Positions 20,501-33,275 of a DNA stretch of 64,000 nucleotides are shown piece by piece. The stretch spans positions 1 through 64,000 of the forward strand of contig JAHLWY010000212.1 of the NCBI GenBank assembly GCA_020002185.1, in the 5' to 3' direction. The notes under the pieces were generated by a model. It searched no databases. It saw only the letters and a list, made by a program, of their open reading frames with translations, and had not been told where the DNA came from. Numbering within the stretch: the first letter of the stretch is position 1; each line of letters opens with the position of its first letter. Origin of the DNA: Paraescarpia echinospica. Taxonomy: Eukaryota; Annelida; Polychaeta; Sabellida; Siboglinidae. The position numbers were made by a program, and so were the translations under genes.

Positions 20501-21258
20501 ATTTTTTATGATGCCAAAATTCTCCTCGCCACCCCACTACAGCGGTGGTATCTGGAACACCGACTCGTCGTCGACCACTTGTACGAGATCGTCGAGTACA
20601 ACCCGGACTCGTGCTTTCGTTGCTTCGGCGAGTAGGACTCTTCCGCCCGACGCGAGGGTGACGCCGGCTCCAACAATGTCAGCATCACCGAGACGTCTAA
20701 ACTTCTCGGAAAGAACGGTTACGGGATGACGACAACGCGGCTCTACCGTTACAGTGATATCAAGTACTGCACGACTACCTGCCTCGAAGCTGATTAGCGA
20801 ACGACACTTTCGGCAACTCGACGTCGTCGTAGCTGACCGCGTCTACGAGGTGACGCTGAACAATAGGACCTTCAAGTACAGTCTCCCCATCCAGATCGGT
20901 TACTTCGTGTACCAGTACTCCAAACTGCGCATGCTCCAGTTCTACTACGACTTCATCGACTCCTACGTACCACGAACAATGTTCCAGTACTGAGCAATGG
21001 ACACCGATTCGGCCTATATAGGACTCGCGGGTCATAGTGTCGACGACCTCGTTGACTCCGGAGGCATACGTGCTGTGTCGACTCGCTGGACGACCGTGGG
21101 ATACCGTTGATAGGAGGTGCTGCGCGGTCCGCCGGGTATTCGATAAGAGAACGCCGGGGCTCTTCAAAGAGGAGTGGTCCGGTCGCCTTATCGTCGCGCT
21201 CTGCAGCAAGACCTACTTCTGGTTCGGAGCGACCGACAAGTACAGCACGAAGGGTTGG
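17549..21258 (+). pseudogene. Polinton/Maverick protein-primed family-B DNA polymerase relic
   Basis: Collinear fragments spread over all three plus frames match one family-B polymerase of Polinton type. In order: an Arg/Tyr/Pro-rich leader (17549-17935, then an in-frame TGA at 17936); two C2H2-like fingers (CGRSFD...H...C at 17945-18002, CGRVFW...H...C at 18035-18091); and an exonuclease motif with TFDFD at 19222-19236. The palm follows with motif A YDAKALYLWAL at 19848, a motif B region LLGKNGYG at about 20702-20725, and motif C DTDS at 21000-21011. At least ten stops or frameshifts interrupt it. The segment around 19500-19530 seems to have lost part of the exonuclease/linker region. The 3' end breaks off at about 21258. 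It would have replicated the element; it is dead. Confidence 0.82.
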
Positions 21259-22660
21259 ATGATTTGTGTAATGTTGTAATATAGTCAACCGCATTCTAAT
21301 AATTGATAACAATAACATATTTTGTAATGCAAATAGGAATTAGTAACATAATCAGTAATTAGCTGACTAAACAGCACAGCTAGCTTCCGGTTAACAACGA
21401 TGTCTTAACATATATTAATGCAACTAACTACGCGGTTTTTAGAAAAGTAAATGTTGACTAGAATATTTTGGTCACTGCGAACCTACACATTATATAAATA
21501 GTCTGTAAAACAACATGCACGCACGCACGGGCGCACGTACGCAATCGCGCGCACGAACGCTCACACACACACTCACATAAATATACGAAGGCACACACGC
21601 ACACACGCATATATGCATAGACGCCCACACACACACATAAGCACACACGCACACACGCACAAGCGCACACACGTACTCAGACACACACACATTGTAGGCA
21701 GAGACATTTTAGACTATAGTATTTAGTTCATTCTACACAATATGTATTTTGCTAAATATAGCCAGACGTTATACTTTTCTTTCTCAAGCTAGGATATACA
21801 CGGAGGTACATTTTTGAGACTTGGATTTTCTGGCACGTTTCAACACGTTTCATTTGTCCAACTTCTATGATTTATTGGATACCTGTATGCATTAACTTGC
21901 ATGGTTCAGTAATCACATCGCTCAGTGTGTTTACAAATTACCTGGTGTACACGTATGGAAACGAAGTCGGACAAGAGTGTCTACGATGTGCACTCGTGAA
22001 CGTATGGTAGCGATTTTGTATTATTTTGGAGAAGCTGGGAATACTATTAACCTGTATGCGATGGCTATGCTGTTTGAGCCTCTGGTCAAGTTGAGCCACC
22101 CATGTGTCCCAGAAATCTACACTGACGTTTGGGGTTTCGCCAATTAATATATAGAAATATATATATAGAAATACATATATATATATATATATATATAAGT
22201 CTATATACCACATTACCTCTACATACAGTGCCAACAATCACCAAATTGCTTGTACATTTATATTACCTGTACATATACGTGTACAGGCAATACGTTTACC
22301 TTCCACACACATTTCTCTCGTGCAGATACTGACGTTTGATTTAGTCACATACATTAAGTGGGTGCTATTTTTAAATTCTGCAGTTTATTATACACGAACT
22401 GTAAATGTATGAGCGTATATTTTTGTGTCGAACATTGCCTGTACATATATATTTATCATATATGGTGATATGCTAGCTTTAATCGAGTATATATTTGAGA
22501 TTAGATCGCATGGTTTGCAAACTACTACCATCTTTGAAACGTTGAGCGAATAAAACAGAGAACATTACTTATTTTGTGTTTTGGATAAAATTTATCGCGT
22601 CCAGAGTGTCGTTCGTTTATATTTCATACGCGAATTGTGCGCATGCTTTCGAATCTAGGT
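21259..22660. other. Non-coding, microsatellite and dispersed repeat
   Basis: An ACGC/ACAC-rich simple tract lies at 21515-21690, and TA-rich sequence with TATAGAAATA words at 22147-22200. TACCTGTACATATA-like words near 22262 and 22437 recur at 24475 and 24660-24710, which suggests a dispersed repeat. No gene is supported. Confidence 0.55.
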
Positions 22661-22680
22661 CACGCGTGAGGAAAATGGCG
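22600..22680 (+). promoter_or_regulatory. Candidate TATA-less promoter (NRF1-like, YY1-like)
   Basis: TGCGCATGC at about 22637 resembles an NRF1 half-palindrome. AAAATGGCGGAAG at 22673-22685 matches the YY1 consensus often found just downstream of housekeeping start sites. CpG-containing words (TCACGCGTGAGG) lie between them. Confidence 0.35.
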
Positions 22681-22785
22681 GAAGCGTCTTGCTTCAAAAG
22701 CTTTCACTTCAAATATTGATTTAGTTTTATCGTGGATGATTCTCTGTACAATTTGATCAAATTTATACAGACAGATAGCAAAAAT

Positions 22786-22911
22786 GGTAACACGACAGAA
22801 TATGCACCCGAGCGACGAAGTTGAGTTGAGAAAGTTGCGGATTTTATCGCTGATGGAAACAAAAATGCAATTGTGTAGAAGATCTATGTTGTTACCATTT
22901 CTATGTGATAA
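22786..22911 (+). CDS. Candidate first coding exon (hypothetical)
   Basis: An ATG at about 22791 opens MVTRQNMHPSDEVELRKLRI... and reads about 40 codons to a good splice donor AAG/GTATGC at about 22911. The frame closes four codons into the presumed intron. The predicted peptide is Leu/Met/Arg-rich and could form a helix. The promoter-like motifs at 22600-22680 lie just upstream. A short upstream frame from ATGGCGG (22675) ends within 15 codons. No downstream exon or protein family could be identified. Confidence 0.3.
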
Positions 22912-25900
22912 GGTATGCAATTATTAATGTCACTATTTAGGGTGGTAATTATATATTATGTATTAAAATTACACGTTTTGTGGTGATTGTTTGAGTTTTG
23001 AACTATGTATTTTATAGTTCAACAGCTTAAAGATAATGATCATAGGTGTACGAGACGGACACCCCCTAACAGTATCATTGACCGGAAACTAATAGATAAC
23101 AGTGAAACACAGAACATAATAAATATATTACAGACAAACTGATGCGCACTCCCTGCCCTCCCCCTGCTCATAAAAGAGACAGGCCCTCGCCCAAATGAAG
23201 TATATTCCATACGTCTATCGTGTCTTTGTAAAGGTGTCTTTGTTATCTTAGCGAAATGATGCTAGTTGCTGCAATAGATTGTTTCATATGCATACTGCAG
23301 TAGCCATTACATTTCGGTCTTATAGACTACATGGACAAACATACTGGTGTGTTAAATATAGAAATGCCTACACTAGATTTACTGGGACAAATACTTTAAT
23401 TATGTGTGAAGTTGTATTCTGAATAAATGAGATGTATGCACGTATATTATTTTGTATCTTAATAAATGTATTTATTTACAAAAAGTATTGATGTTGACTG
23501 TTTTTATATAACACACAGATAGGCCTTCTACAGTCCATGTATAATACAATATTGCAATGAAGTCTGACTTAATATTGATCAAATTATTTGTTAATAATAC
23601 TTTTGTGGTCTGATCTTAAGCAAATCGAAGCAGACATTTAAATGTTGATGACTTATACTTTTTATTATATCAAGATAGTCACACTAACTGTTATGCTACA
23701 TAACATAAATATCAAGTTTATTTTTATTTTACTCAACACGAAGAGATCAGCAGAACATATACAAAATAAGGAATAGAGTCAAGTAGTGCTTGTTAGGATA
23801 CTCCAATTCGCCCTCCCCCCACTCATGAGCCATGTACGGTATTGAATCGTGCGTCCTAATGTGTTATGCAGTTTTAATAAAAACCTGCTCCAATTCGTCC
23901 ACAAGGTTATTTATGTACTCAATATTGAATAACTAATCCGTCAAAGTTGTGCAAACTGTTGTTCTGAATGGAGTACTTACAAAAATAGACCAACAAAATC
24001 CAACTCGCGAAAAAAGACGCCTGTGGCTGTGTCAAAAACCGTGCGTCCGACTAACATATATATCATTAAAACTGTCGAACATGAATCAATACGAGCTCGT
24101 TCTAATGTTGATCCTGAAGGGCCACGGGATTTGTTGATCGGGAATTATATTAAATATTGTTGGCCTTCGTCTTCGACTTCAACGTCGACCCGCAATGTCA
24201 GTGTCGGTAACGCAGATGCTCTCGGCTGCTGCTTCCCTCACACATATCACACTCAGTAAGCATTACAGTTGTGTAACTCGCATGGCAGTTTAATGTCGGG
24301 TTAAAATGTAGTCGACTTTTATAAGGGATCAAGTGTAAACAAGTACAGCTTCGCGCAACACTACAGAAAATACCGGCGCCATTTATTTTTTACGAAAAAC
24401 TGTGTCGTAGGTCATAAAAGGTCAGCCAGTTGCCGCTCATTGGCTATAAGTTTATATACGTGAAATCACCACATTGTCTGTACATATACAGCTGTACAGC
24501 TAAAACAACATTACCTGTAAATCAAAATTAGAATACTTTTAAATATGCAATTGAAATCAAAAACAAGCACCTAGATTTATATAAATAGTTAACTGAAATT
24601 ATACTGGGCATAATATTTTCATATTCGATCGTGACAATTGATATAATAATCGTTACTACAAATGTACAGGTAATGCGGTATTATGAGGCACTGTACAGGC
24701 AATGCGGTAGATAGTGTTATATATATATACATATATAAATATAAGTGTGTGTGTATATATATTATTATTATGTATATATATATATATACATATACATATA
24801 CATATACATAATAATAATATATATATATATACACAAAATATATAACATTGGGTAGCCAAGCCATTTTAAGTGAGTTTCCAATGACATTCCGAACTTTTGT
24901 TTTGTCCATCCTGCTTGCAAGATATGCATGATATACGAGTAGTTTATTGCCAAACGTCCCATGAATTTGGAACACCGTGAGATATATCTATCGAACATTC
25001 TAATTATCGAGACCTTTGGCGTAAACTGTTCGTCTTGCAGGAAGATGGTACAGGGAAGTATTTTTTCATGCCACTGAAAATGCACAATGTGCTCATCGTG
25101 CAAACGTCAGTACATTGTTCGATTCACTCCAAATATAATCTTTCATATAACATATTCACTGACAAACATCGCTTTAATCGAACGTCCAGTTACATCACAT
25201 TGTATATACGATCATCTGCCACCTTATTATTATTATAATAAACTATATTAGCTTAAATTAATATGTTTTAAACATTATCGAAAACGCACGATCTTCCCAA
25301 ATTCTTTCTGCCATCTTTATGTTAGATTAGCAAGGAGTGTCCTCTGTATGCGTCAACGAATCAAGTAACTGCGCGAATTTTGTCATTCTGATGTTTCCGC
25401 TTTCAGCAAGCAATACATGTTTTTAGACGTTCCCATTTAACCTTTTTTATGTTATGTGTATGCAATTCAGCATTGATCACAAGTTAATTGTGTTAAATAA
25501 CGCATAATTCTATGGGCGGCATCCATGCCCCGCGAACGAAATTAGGATCGCAGCCAAAAATGTTAGGAACCTCTGCATTATTTTGACATTGAAAACCTGG
25601 CTAGCGGTGAAACATAAACGGGAACTGGATAAAAAATATGGTGTATACGCATATATTACATATAAATTTTATTGTTCCTTTTATAAAAACCTTCAATGTG
25701 TTTAACTACCGTCTAACAGTGAAACACAGGCGGCAAGCCATGTGATATTGGCTATATTGTGTGAACCAGCGGGGTATATTGTTACGTCTGTCAATTTGTC
25801 TTGCACGATAAAATCCACCGCATTAATATCTCGCTTGATAAAGCCGTCTAACAGTTCGACCTGAATGTTGTTGCTGTAACAATGTACTGTGCTGATTTGG

Positions 25901-26029
25901 GGAGTTATCCGTTTTCAGCAAGCGCAATTAATAAAACGATTTGTTCACATTTGCAACGTTATGTGTATTATTTTTTATCATAAATTAACTGTTTAAACAG
26001 ATCGTTTGTCACTAAATGTTGCAAGTGTC
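22912..26029. other. AT-rich non-coding DNA
   Basis: No supported gene was found. Contents include CATATA/TA simple sequence at 24720-24840 and TGTACAGG[CT]AATGCGGTA words at 24663 and 24695. A pair of related segments at about 25400-25500 and 25910-26010 share TTTCAGCAAGC and GTTATGTGTAT. The open frame at 24023-24259 has no recognisable features. Confidence 0.45.
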
Positions 26030-26420
26030 TACTAATTTGAAGGAATTTCTACCAGTTGGACCTAATTCCCACGCGTACCAATTTACTACACGTACATATT
26101 TAATGACGTCATTAAACAAAATTACATAGAGGTTCGCAAGTTACAAATGTCTGCTAACCGAATTACTACCAGTTGGACCGAATTACCACGCGTACTTATT
26201 TAATGACGTCGTTGAACAAAACTGTATATAGGCGCGCAAGTACCAAATGCCTGCTATCCGAATTACAACGAGTTGTATATAGTTACCACGCGTACTTATT
26301 TAATGACGTCAATAAACGATATTATTTAGAAACGCGCAAGTTCCGAATCCCTGGTAATCGAATTTCTACGAGTTGGACCGAATTTCCACGTGTACTTATT
26401 TAATGACGTCATTTTCATAA
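26030..26420 (+). repeat. Four 100-bp tandem repeats, each with a CRE-like site
   Basis: TAATGACGTC begins at 26101, 26201, 26301 and 26401, exactly 100 bp apart. Three copies carry the perfect CRE TGACGTCA and one has TGACGTCG. Each core is preceded by CCACG[CT]GTAC and TTATTTAA and by a diverged GAATTTCTACGAGTTGGACCG-type segment. The units have diverged between cores but kept length and site. Confidence 0.88.
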
Positions 26421-26672
26421 AATTCCCGCCATTTTCACAAATTTTCATCAATGTTCTATCAACCAATCAAAACTCTGTGCAAGCACCGAATGTAAAAATA
26501 CCTTTACCATCAGTTTGACTGATTTAGCAGAGCAGTTCCAATTTAAAAATTATTGTAAGCTATACGTAGGTTTTAGAAATATATAGGATCAGTCAGCATG
26601 TGTAATGATCTATCCATGATGAGATTGACCTATTTCATAACGTCTATGACCTATTTTTATAGTTCACCAAAT

Positions 26673-27067
26673 AAAAGGCACGAATTTAAGCATTACGGTA
26701 CGGAAACAATAACAAGTGTCTAATTCCAAGATGATCGCCCTGTTCGAAATAATCCAGGCTTTACGTTCTGCTATGATATCGTCATATGTGTATTCTACAT
26801 TTCTTATACAGTACTTCAGAACAATAGGAAACCCTTGAATTTATAATGCTTTTATTATAAATTACGCCTTTTTATAACACCACATTTTAGATTCGTCGTC
26901 ATTAATCAAACAAAGGCTCAGTCTTTAGGTTAAGCCTCGGTCCACGGGCCAAATGTACCGATTGGTAGCACCACCCTTTACATTGAACCTTGAAGTGAAA
27001 CTGTAGGGTAACTGGAAGTAGGAAGGTTTGATAAAGTAGTGAAACTGTACTGCTTAAATTCGTGCCT
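26673..27067. repeat. Inverted repeat pair, possible MITE
   Basis: AGGCACGAATTTAAGCANTAC occurs forward at about 26673 and inverted at about 27047-27067. Both copies are flanked by AACAATAACAA or TTGTTATTG on the inner or outer side. The word is related to GCACGAATTTGGGCAGTAC in the 8-9 kb array. No transposase is present; target-site duplications are unclear. Confidence 0.45.
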
Positions 27068-27912
27068 CTCACTTTTTGTTATTGTAGTCCTGGAGTGAAA
27101 AATGTGAAAACGCTATGATGAAATTGTCCATGTTAAGATATTGCAATGATTGAAAAAACCTCCAAAGCTAAAACAACTGAAAACAAACTCTCGGGACGTA
27201 AATTCAAGGGAATTCCTATCTTTTAACATATTATTTAGCCCCTATCTTTTACAATGGGGACGGAATTGTGAGGGGAATTATTAAGATCGGTGGAAGCGGA
27301 ACTACATTCCTATCTTTTAACATGACAAACCGGATCTACGTTCCCATCTTGCACCGATCATAATTATTTGTCCGATGATTTCTACCTAACATACTACTCG
27401 CTTTGTAATTCTGACTAATGGTTACTAGTGTGTAAATTATAAAAGCATATCACCATATTTTACTCTTAATTCCTTTACGAATGGGTTAACTATATGTTGG
27501 TGAGGAGTTTATTTTTTAGACTAATGATAATTCCATTATAATATACTTTGTGTTGAAACGGAGCCAGGTGAACATTACAAGGGGGGTAGTTTGACATTTG
27601 TTAATGAATGAAGATGTGCTTTGCTTTACTGGAGAATACACCACGGAGTTCAATATTCGTGAACATTGGGGAATTGGGACATTGGATAGGTTCAGGGTAA
27701 CACAAGTGCATTTAGTTACGCAATGGTTGCAATAGCTTTTAATGGTATTATTAATTACGTGCATTGACTTGTGATCAACGTTTATATACCCATTGGGTAG
27801 ATATATAATTGGATTGGCTCAGTGTTTATGACGGTTTTGTAGAAAGCTTACGTAACAAGTCTCTACGCTCTGTGACTCAATTTGCCCAACTCCAAGTGCT
27901 AATTGTGCCACT
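27068..27912. other. Non-coding DNA
   Basis: Only a short motif, CCTATCTTTTA, repeated at about 27214, 27241 and 27310, stands out. No gene or known element was recognised. Confidence 0.4.
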
Positions 27913-27999
27913 TAATAATAATAATAATTAAATCACTTATGTTGCGCGTAATTCCTTGGAAACCAAGCTCAGAGGCGCATTAAGTCAAAAGGATTGGTG

Positions 28000-29867
28000 T
28001 ATCTCAAAATCCATAAGCAGTATTCCAGTTGTCAACTGATGTATCAAGACGCTAGGGAGATATGGTGGATAAGCAAGGTTGTAAAGATAAGTTTTTAAAT
28101 GACGACGGATTTTGTAATATTTCAACTGATCTAACACTAGGAGGGAGCATACTCCAAAGAATTGGTGCAGCAACAAACAACAGATAAAGCCCTTGTCCCA
28201 ATGTTAGTGTTAACTATAGGAACACAAATTAGGTCAGGACTAGATGATCGCAATGTAATGGTACAGATCTTAAATAATATAAGGTATCGTAGAGGAAGCC
28301 AATGCAAACACTTCAAAAGTGGTATTGAGCGACATAAACGAGATATTGTAACTACCCTTGCCATACAATTTTTGACACGGTTAAGTTATATAATATATTC
28401 TTGCTAGAACGGAATTGCAATGGTCAAGTCTGCTGCTAATAAACGTTGTTGATATCGTTTTTAGAAAGATAAACTAACATACATCGGCGAGTACGGCGAA
28501 GATCACGAATATGATAAAAACAGCAGCGACACGTTTGATATTTGTGTTGTCGGAAATTGAAGTTACTCTCAAAGACCACTCCTAGATTCCACACCGAGAT
28601 TGCTGGCACGATATGCTTATTGAAAATACGCGTAGGGAAAAACTTCAAGTGTACAATGCTGCGTGGGTGTACCAATATTGATCAATTCAGTTTTATTTGC
28701 ATTTAATTTCAATTTGCTGTCAATCACCCAGTGGAAGATATCTTGGAGGCAATCACTAAGTTGGTTAAGGGAGCGATTTGTATCCGGGGTAGTCAACGAA
28801 ATGTAGATGTGATCAAAATCATCAAGATAAAGATGATTATCCAAGTTGTGTCTTTGTACAACAGACCTTAGTGACGTGGTGTAAAGAGTAAAAAGCAAAG
28901 GCCCAAGAACAGTACCATGGGGACACCAAATAAAGGTGGCAGTGTAGCCGAAATGCAGTATGAAGGTATGAAGACAACCAGCTTAGAGCTGTGTCAAATA
29001 TGCCGTACCACTTTAGTAAGCGTTCAATGAGAATGTTGTGACCAATCGTGTCAAAAGCGGTAGAGGGGTACAGTAAGGTAAGTGCAGTCACACTACCATT
29101 ATTAATGTTCAAGTTAATGTCATTGTGAACCTATAAGAGGGCAGTCTCTTTTGAATGAAACTGTCTATTTGCTAATAGTGACACATTAGTTAAGACATTT
29201 GTGCTAATGTGAGACCTTAGACGAATTGTTACAACCTTTTTTAGTAGTATTTTGGAAAAAAAGCTCATGTTAGAAATATGTTTATAACTGTTTAGGTGGG
29301 TGTATTTGAAATCAACATGAAAACAACCAAAACAAAGTGATGCATTGATAACAATTATTAATGTCCAATTAATGTATCGAGACAAGCTTTCAGCAGTATT
29401 GTTGGAAATGGAGGAAATGGAATTATTTGGGAGGACATGATTATTTTCCTAACTTCATCAACTGTTCCATGTTGAAATGATACAAGTAGATACTTTACTT
29501 GTGGAAAATCCACATTGATATTACTTACAGAATGACCTAGGAAAACAGAACGAATAATAATATTGAATTTATTCTTAAAGTGACCAGGGAACGAGTCATA
29601 TAGAGACTTATTTGATACAGGATCAGCGAGCGATGGAGCAGGCCTTCTACGTAGAATGTTATTGATGCAGTTCCATAACTGACGCGGATTATCATACTTA
29701 TTTATTACTATATTTGTATAATAATCTGTTTTAGGTTTGGCCATTTGTCTGTTACAGAAGTGACATTGCTTAGAATAGCGCGACTTGTCTAAAGGCGAGC
29801 GTGATTTGCGCCATACACCCTCGAAATACCGATGACTCCTTTTAGGTAGCATAATGTCGGAAGTCAT
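28000..29867 (-). pseudogene. LINE A reverse transcriptase and C-terminal region
   Basis: The open pieces 29358-29867, 28837-29112, 28617-28898, 28436-28675 and 28137-28364 form one collinear RT. Motif A is ALTLLYPSTAFDTIGHN, the motif C region is HLYLDDF, and the later CLQDIFHWVIDSKLKLNANKTE and PLLKCLHWLPLRYLI blocks are typical of L2/CR1-group elements. It is non-functional because of repeated frame changes and the altered YADD motif. Confidence 0.75.
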
Positions 29868-29939
29868 CCATAGAGCAGGTGGCCTTTCTTACACACATTT
29901 AGATTTCATAGGTGCATGTTTGTTAAGTAATGCATTGAG

Positions 29940-30430
29940 TTATTGACAGTACTTTTTATAAAAGGTAGATAAATGTTCTTTTGGATCTGTGATAAGGTCA
30001 TATTTAAGGATATCAGCCATTAAAGCTGTATTGTCAATCCTGTGAATGGCTCTGTAGGACACATTGTGATTCGACTCTAATGAAGTTATAGAAACATTAA
30101 AATTAGCTATGACAGTATAGTGGTCTGATAACCCATCGGAAACAGTAAGTGTTTGGATATTATTATAAGTTGAACTGGTTATCAAGAGGTCAAGCCAATG
30201 GCCATGTATATGTGTCGAAAAGGTAACATGTTGTTTCAAATCAAATGATGCCAGAATATCATAAAACGTAGTTGTAGTTGTAGAAAGTATATCCATATGA
30301 AGACTATAATCACCACAAATGCAACATTATGAACGAATGGTTGCCAGATTGTCCAACAGAACCTGAAAGTCTTCGTGAATACGCAAGCCCGAAAGTTGAA
30401 CACCTTCTCCTGAGAGCTTTTGCCTGAAAA
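29940..30430 (-). pseudogene. LINE A endonuclease fragment
   Basis: Read on the minus strand, an RIHEDFQVLLDNLAT segment, a stop and CICGDYSLHMDILS give an EN core, followed by FYDILASFDLKQHVTFSTHIHGH and GLSDHYTVIANF (the SDH catalytic block). The 78- and 182-residue frames starting MLRIPAY or MLRISTY over this segment and its copies are out-of-frame shadows. Confidence 0.7.
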
Positions 30431-30750
30431 ACGCACTAAATCTCCATCTATGTAGGCTGGGATTCGTAGCACTTTCTAATAAGACCATGCTGTTTCAAAC
30501 CAGACGACCGCTGATGACAACATAACCCGCGATTCTCCAAAACGCCTCTGCCTGTAAAACGATCGAGTTGAAAAGTCTCCCGCCAAGATCGTCATCTTTG
30601 TTTACGAAGTAAACAAATATGTAGTGTTTACGAAGTGAACAAAGCGACTAACTTGTCACATACAATTCTACCCAAGTGCTAAATAACCATTTAAATACAT
30701 ATGCAAATATTATTGAAGACACCCTTTGTGGTGTTTTTGTTGTTTATAAA

Positions 30751-31184
<434 letters not shown>

Positions 31185-31234
<50 letters not shown>

Positions 31235-31258
31235 TAATGAAGTATATATATATATATA

Positions 31259-31294
<36 letters not shown>

Positions 31295-31325
31295 TGTGTG
31301 AGTGTGTGTGTGTGAGTGTGTGTGT
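31185..31325 (+). repeat. TA then GT microsatellites after TIR element
   Basis: TA repeats (31185-31229) are followed by AATATAATGAAG, a second TA tract and GT (31262-31323). Counterparts lie at 37036-37178 and 42836-42975, so the compound structure predates the triplication. Confidence 0.9.
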
Positions 31326-31329
31326 ACAA

Positions 31330-32535
31330 ACATTATGTAGCTGTTCCGTAATTATAATTAATTACGAAATAAAAACAATAACAGTTCAATTTGATTGGAG
31401 ATCCTTATATTGATTCGTAAAAAATACGTAGGACATTGGCATTTAGTAACTAATTATTTTTACATATATATATATATATGTACGTATACATATATAATTT
31501 AAATCAACGTTTTGCACCTATGTCATTTAAGCGCGCCTAAATGTACGTTTGTGTAGATTTACACAGCTTTAAACTTTAATTTTGCAATCATAATTACGGT
31601 GGACAAAACATAATCCTACACCACATACCTGCAACTGTTTTCCGCAATCGGCAAACTGTCAGTCACCGATGGGTCCAGACATTTGTGTACAATATAAATG
31701 ATTTCTCACTGCAGTGATGCATTGTCGTCTATATGCATACGCGCACAGACAGTTTAATACACACAACACATTCGGCATTACGTCTTCCTCCGACTAGCAG
31801 CCGTGTTGTTCATGTAACTGGAAGACAATGCATTGTGTATCGTAACCTACATGGAAAAGGAGTGGCGTAATATATGACATAGCCTCCTTTGGCCTTGAGT
31901 CGTTAATGTTTATCCTGCATAACATTATTTTAGCATGGGATACTAATGTGAGAGCAATTTCGGTTTTCCTTTGGCCTCCCTTTTCTGAACGCCTATACAA
32001 GAGAGGATAAAATACACAAATATACACTGTACACTGCTATGATAATAGTAATAATAATAAAGTACTTATTTTTATTATCCAGTTGTTTTTAAAATAACTA
32101 CATCGCATTTTGAAGGTTTGCCCGCGTAAGAATATTTCGCAAGGTAGTTTTAAAATAATGTTGCACAAGCTAACACATACAGCAACACACCAATCGTTTA
32201 CATTTACCTCATCTGGTGGATTGATCACCACTCTTTAGATAAAAATTCGGAGCACATAATACGTGTCATTGGCTGCTTATTCTTGTTGATTCCCGATCAA
32301 ACTCAACACTGTACGGCAAGACGCAACGCATCCGGTCTATAAACCCCGCAGACTGTTCAGTAACTTTCCTGTGGAGATTAGTGTGAACAGTTGCTTACGA
32401 TTTTGTCAAGTAGATTGAAAAAATGCATATTATTATACGTTTACATCCTCCTCGTCGAATTGGCACACCGTAGTCAAGTGATCTGCATTCGCTATCAAAA
32501 TATGTCTCAACAAATGTTTGCCACGATTTAGTTTG
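31330..32535. other. Non-coding part of unit
   Basis: The 77- and 64-residue minus frames (31794-32027, 32037-32231) persist in all three copies, but only because the whole unit is duplicated. They show no recognisable domain and no better conservation than their surroundings. Confidence 0.45.
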
Positions 32536-32539
32536 AAAC

Positions 32540-33275
32540 AAATAACAATAATAATAAAATAAAATAATAAATTTCTATAGCGCCAATATTCCCAACAACA
32601 CGAGGTCAGAGGCACAATATACAAGAGTGATTGGGCAAAATCATTAACAGGGACAAGCAAGAGTCATTATCAGAGCAAGGCACGGTCGAAGGTTAGGGTG
32701 GGAATATGTTTTCAAATAACTAATTATTGAACTTTAAAAAAAAAAGTAATTTCAGATCATTTTATAGTGATAAGGATTTGATTTCAGATTTATTTTTGAT
32801 GCTGCTACAGGAAAAGCATGTTTCCCAATGTTTAGTTTGGTTCTAAGAACAAACAGATAATCTGATATTCCTAGGGATATTGGAAAAACGAAGGAGACTA
32901 ACTAGATAGGATGGTTTCTGTGTAGAAAGGGCATGATGTGTGAAAATGGCTAATTTTAATGGTATTCGATATTCAGTTGGAAACTGTTTAAGTAGGGGCA
33001 GTGATGGTGAGAAACGAGGGATTTTAAGTATAACACTTGCTAAACAATTCTGTTCACGTTGTAGTTTAGCTATGTTCTTTTTAGCAATATTGTTGTTTAG
33101 GAGTGAGCTACAGTAGTCAAGTTTGATGCCCTCCTTTGGTCCCGGTGACCGATATACCTTACTAAAGACGTACTTAATATGACATAATAAAAGGCAGCAG
33201 AAACTGGAACGACAGCAGAAAATAAAGTACTTCTTAGGCGCCAATATCCTCACACAATCCGAGCTCAGTGGCACA
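32540..33275 (-). pseudogene. L2/CR1-group LINE C-terminal and 3' end fragment (unit copy 1)
   Basis: On the minus strand, 33180-32843 reads GIKLDYC, KLQREQNCLASVILK, PRFSPSLPLLKQ and KPSYLVSLLRFSNIPR, the C-terminal region of L2/CR1-group RT. A 3' UTR (GGCGCTATAGAAATTT near 32570) and an ATTATT tail follow. Counterparts are at 38390-39122 and 44325-45058. Confidence 0.7.

Larger units (their letters stand above)
27913..30480 (-). mobile_element. L2/CR1-group LINE (LINE A), decayed
   Basis: On the minus strand the order is EN fragment (about 30430-29940), EN-RT linker (29867-29358), RT (29112-28620), C-terminal region (28675-28000), then a 3' UTR ending in TTATTATTATT near 27913. Readable motifs include a GDYSLHMD block for EN GDFN, TAFDTIGHN for RT motif A, HLYLDDF where YADD is expected, SKLKLNANKTE, and CLHWLPLRYLI near the end. 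There are many frameshifts. The 5' end is truncated or diverged near 30480. The left breakpoint of the tandem triplication (30255) falls inside its EN. Confidence 0.8.

Noticed and set aside
17458..21318. Minus-strand and alternate frames inside the polymerase relic
   Set aside because: Shadows of GC-rich coding DNA; only the plus-strand pieces form a collinear protein.
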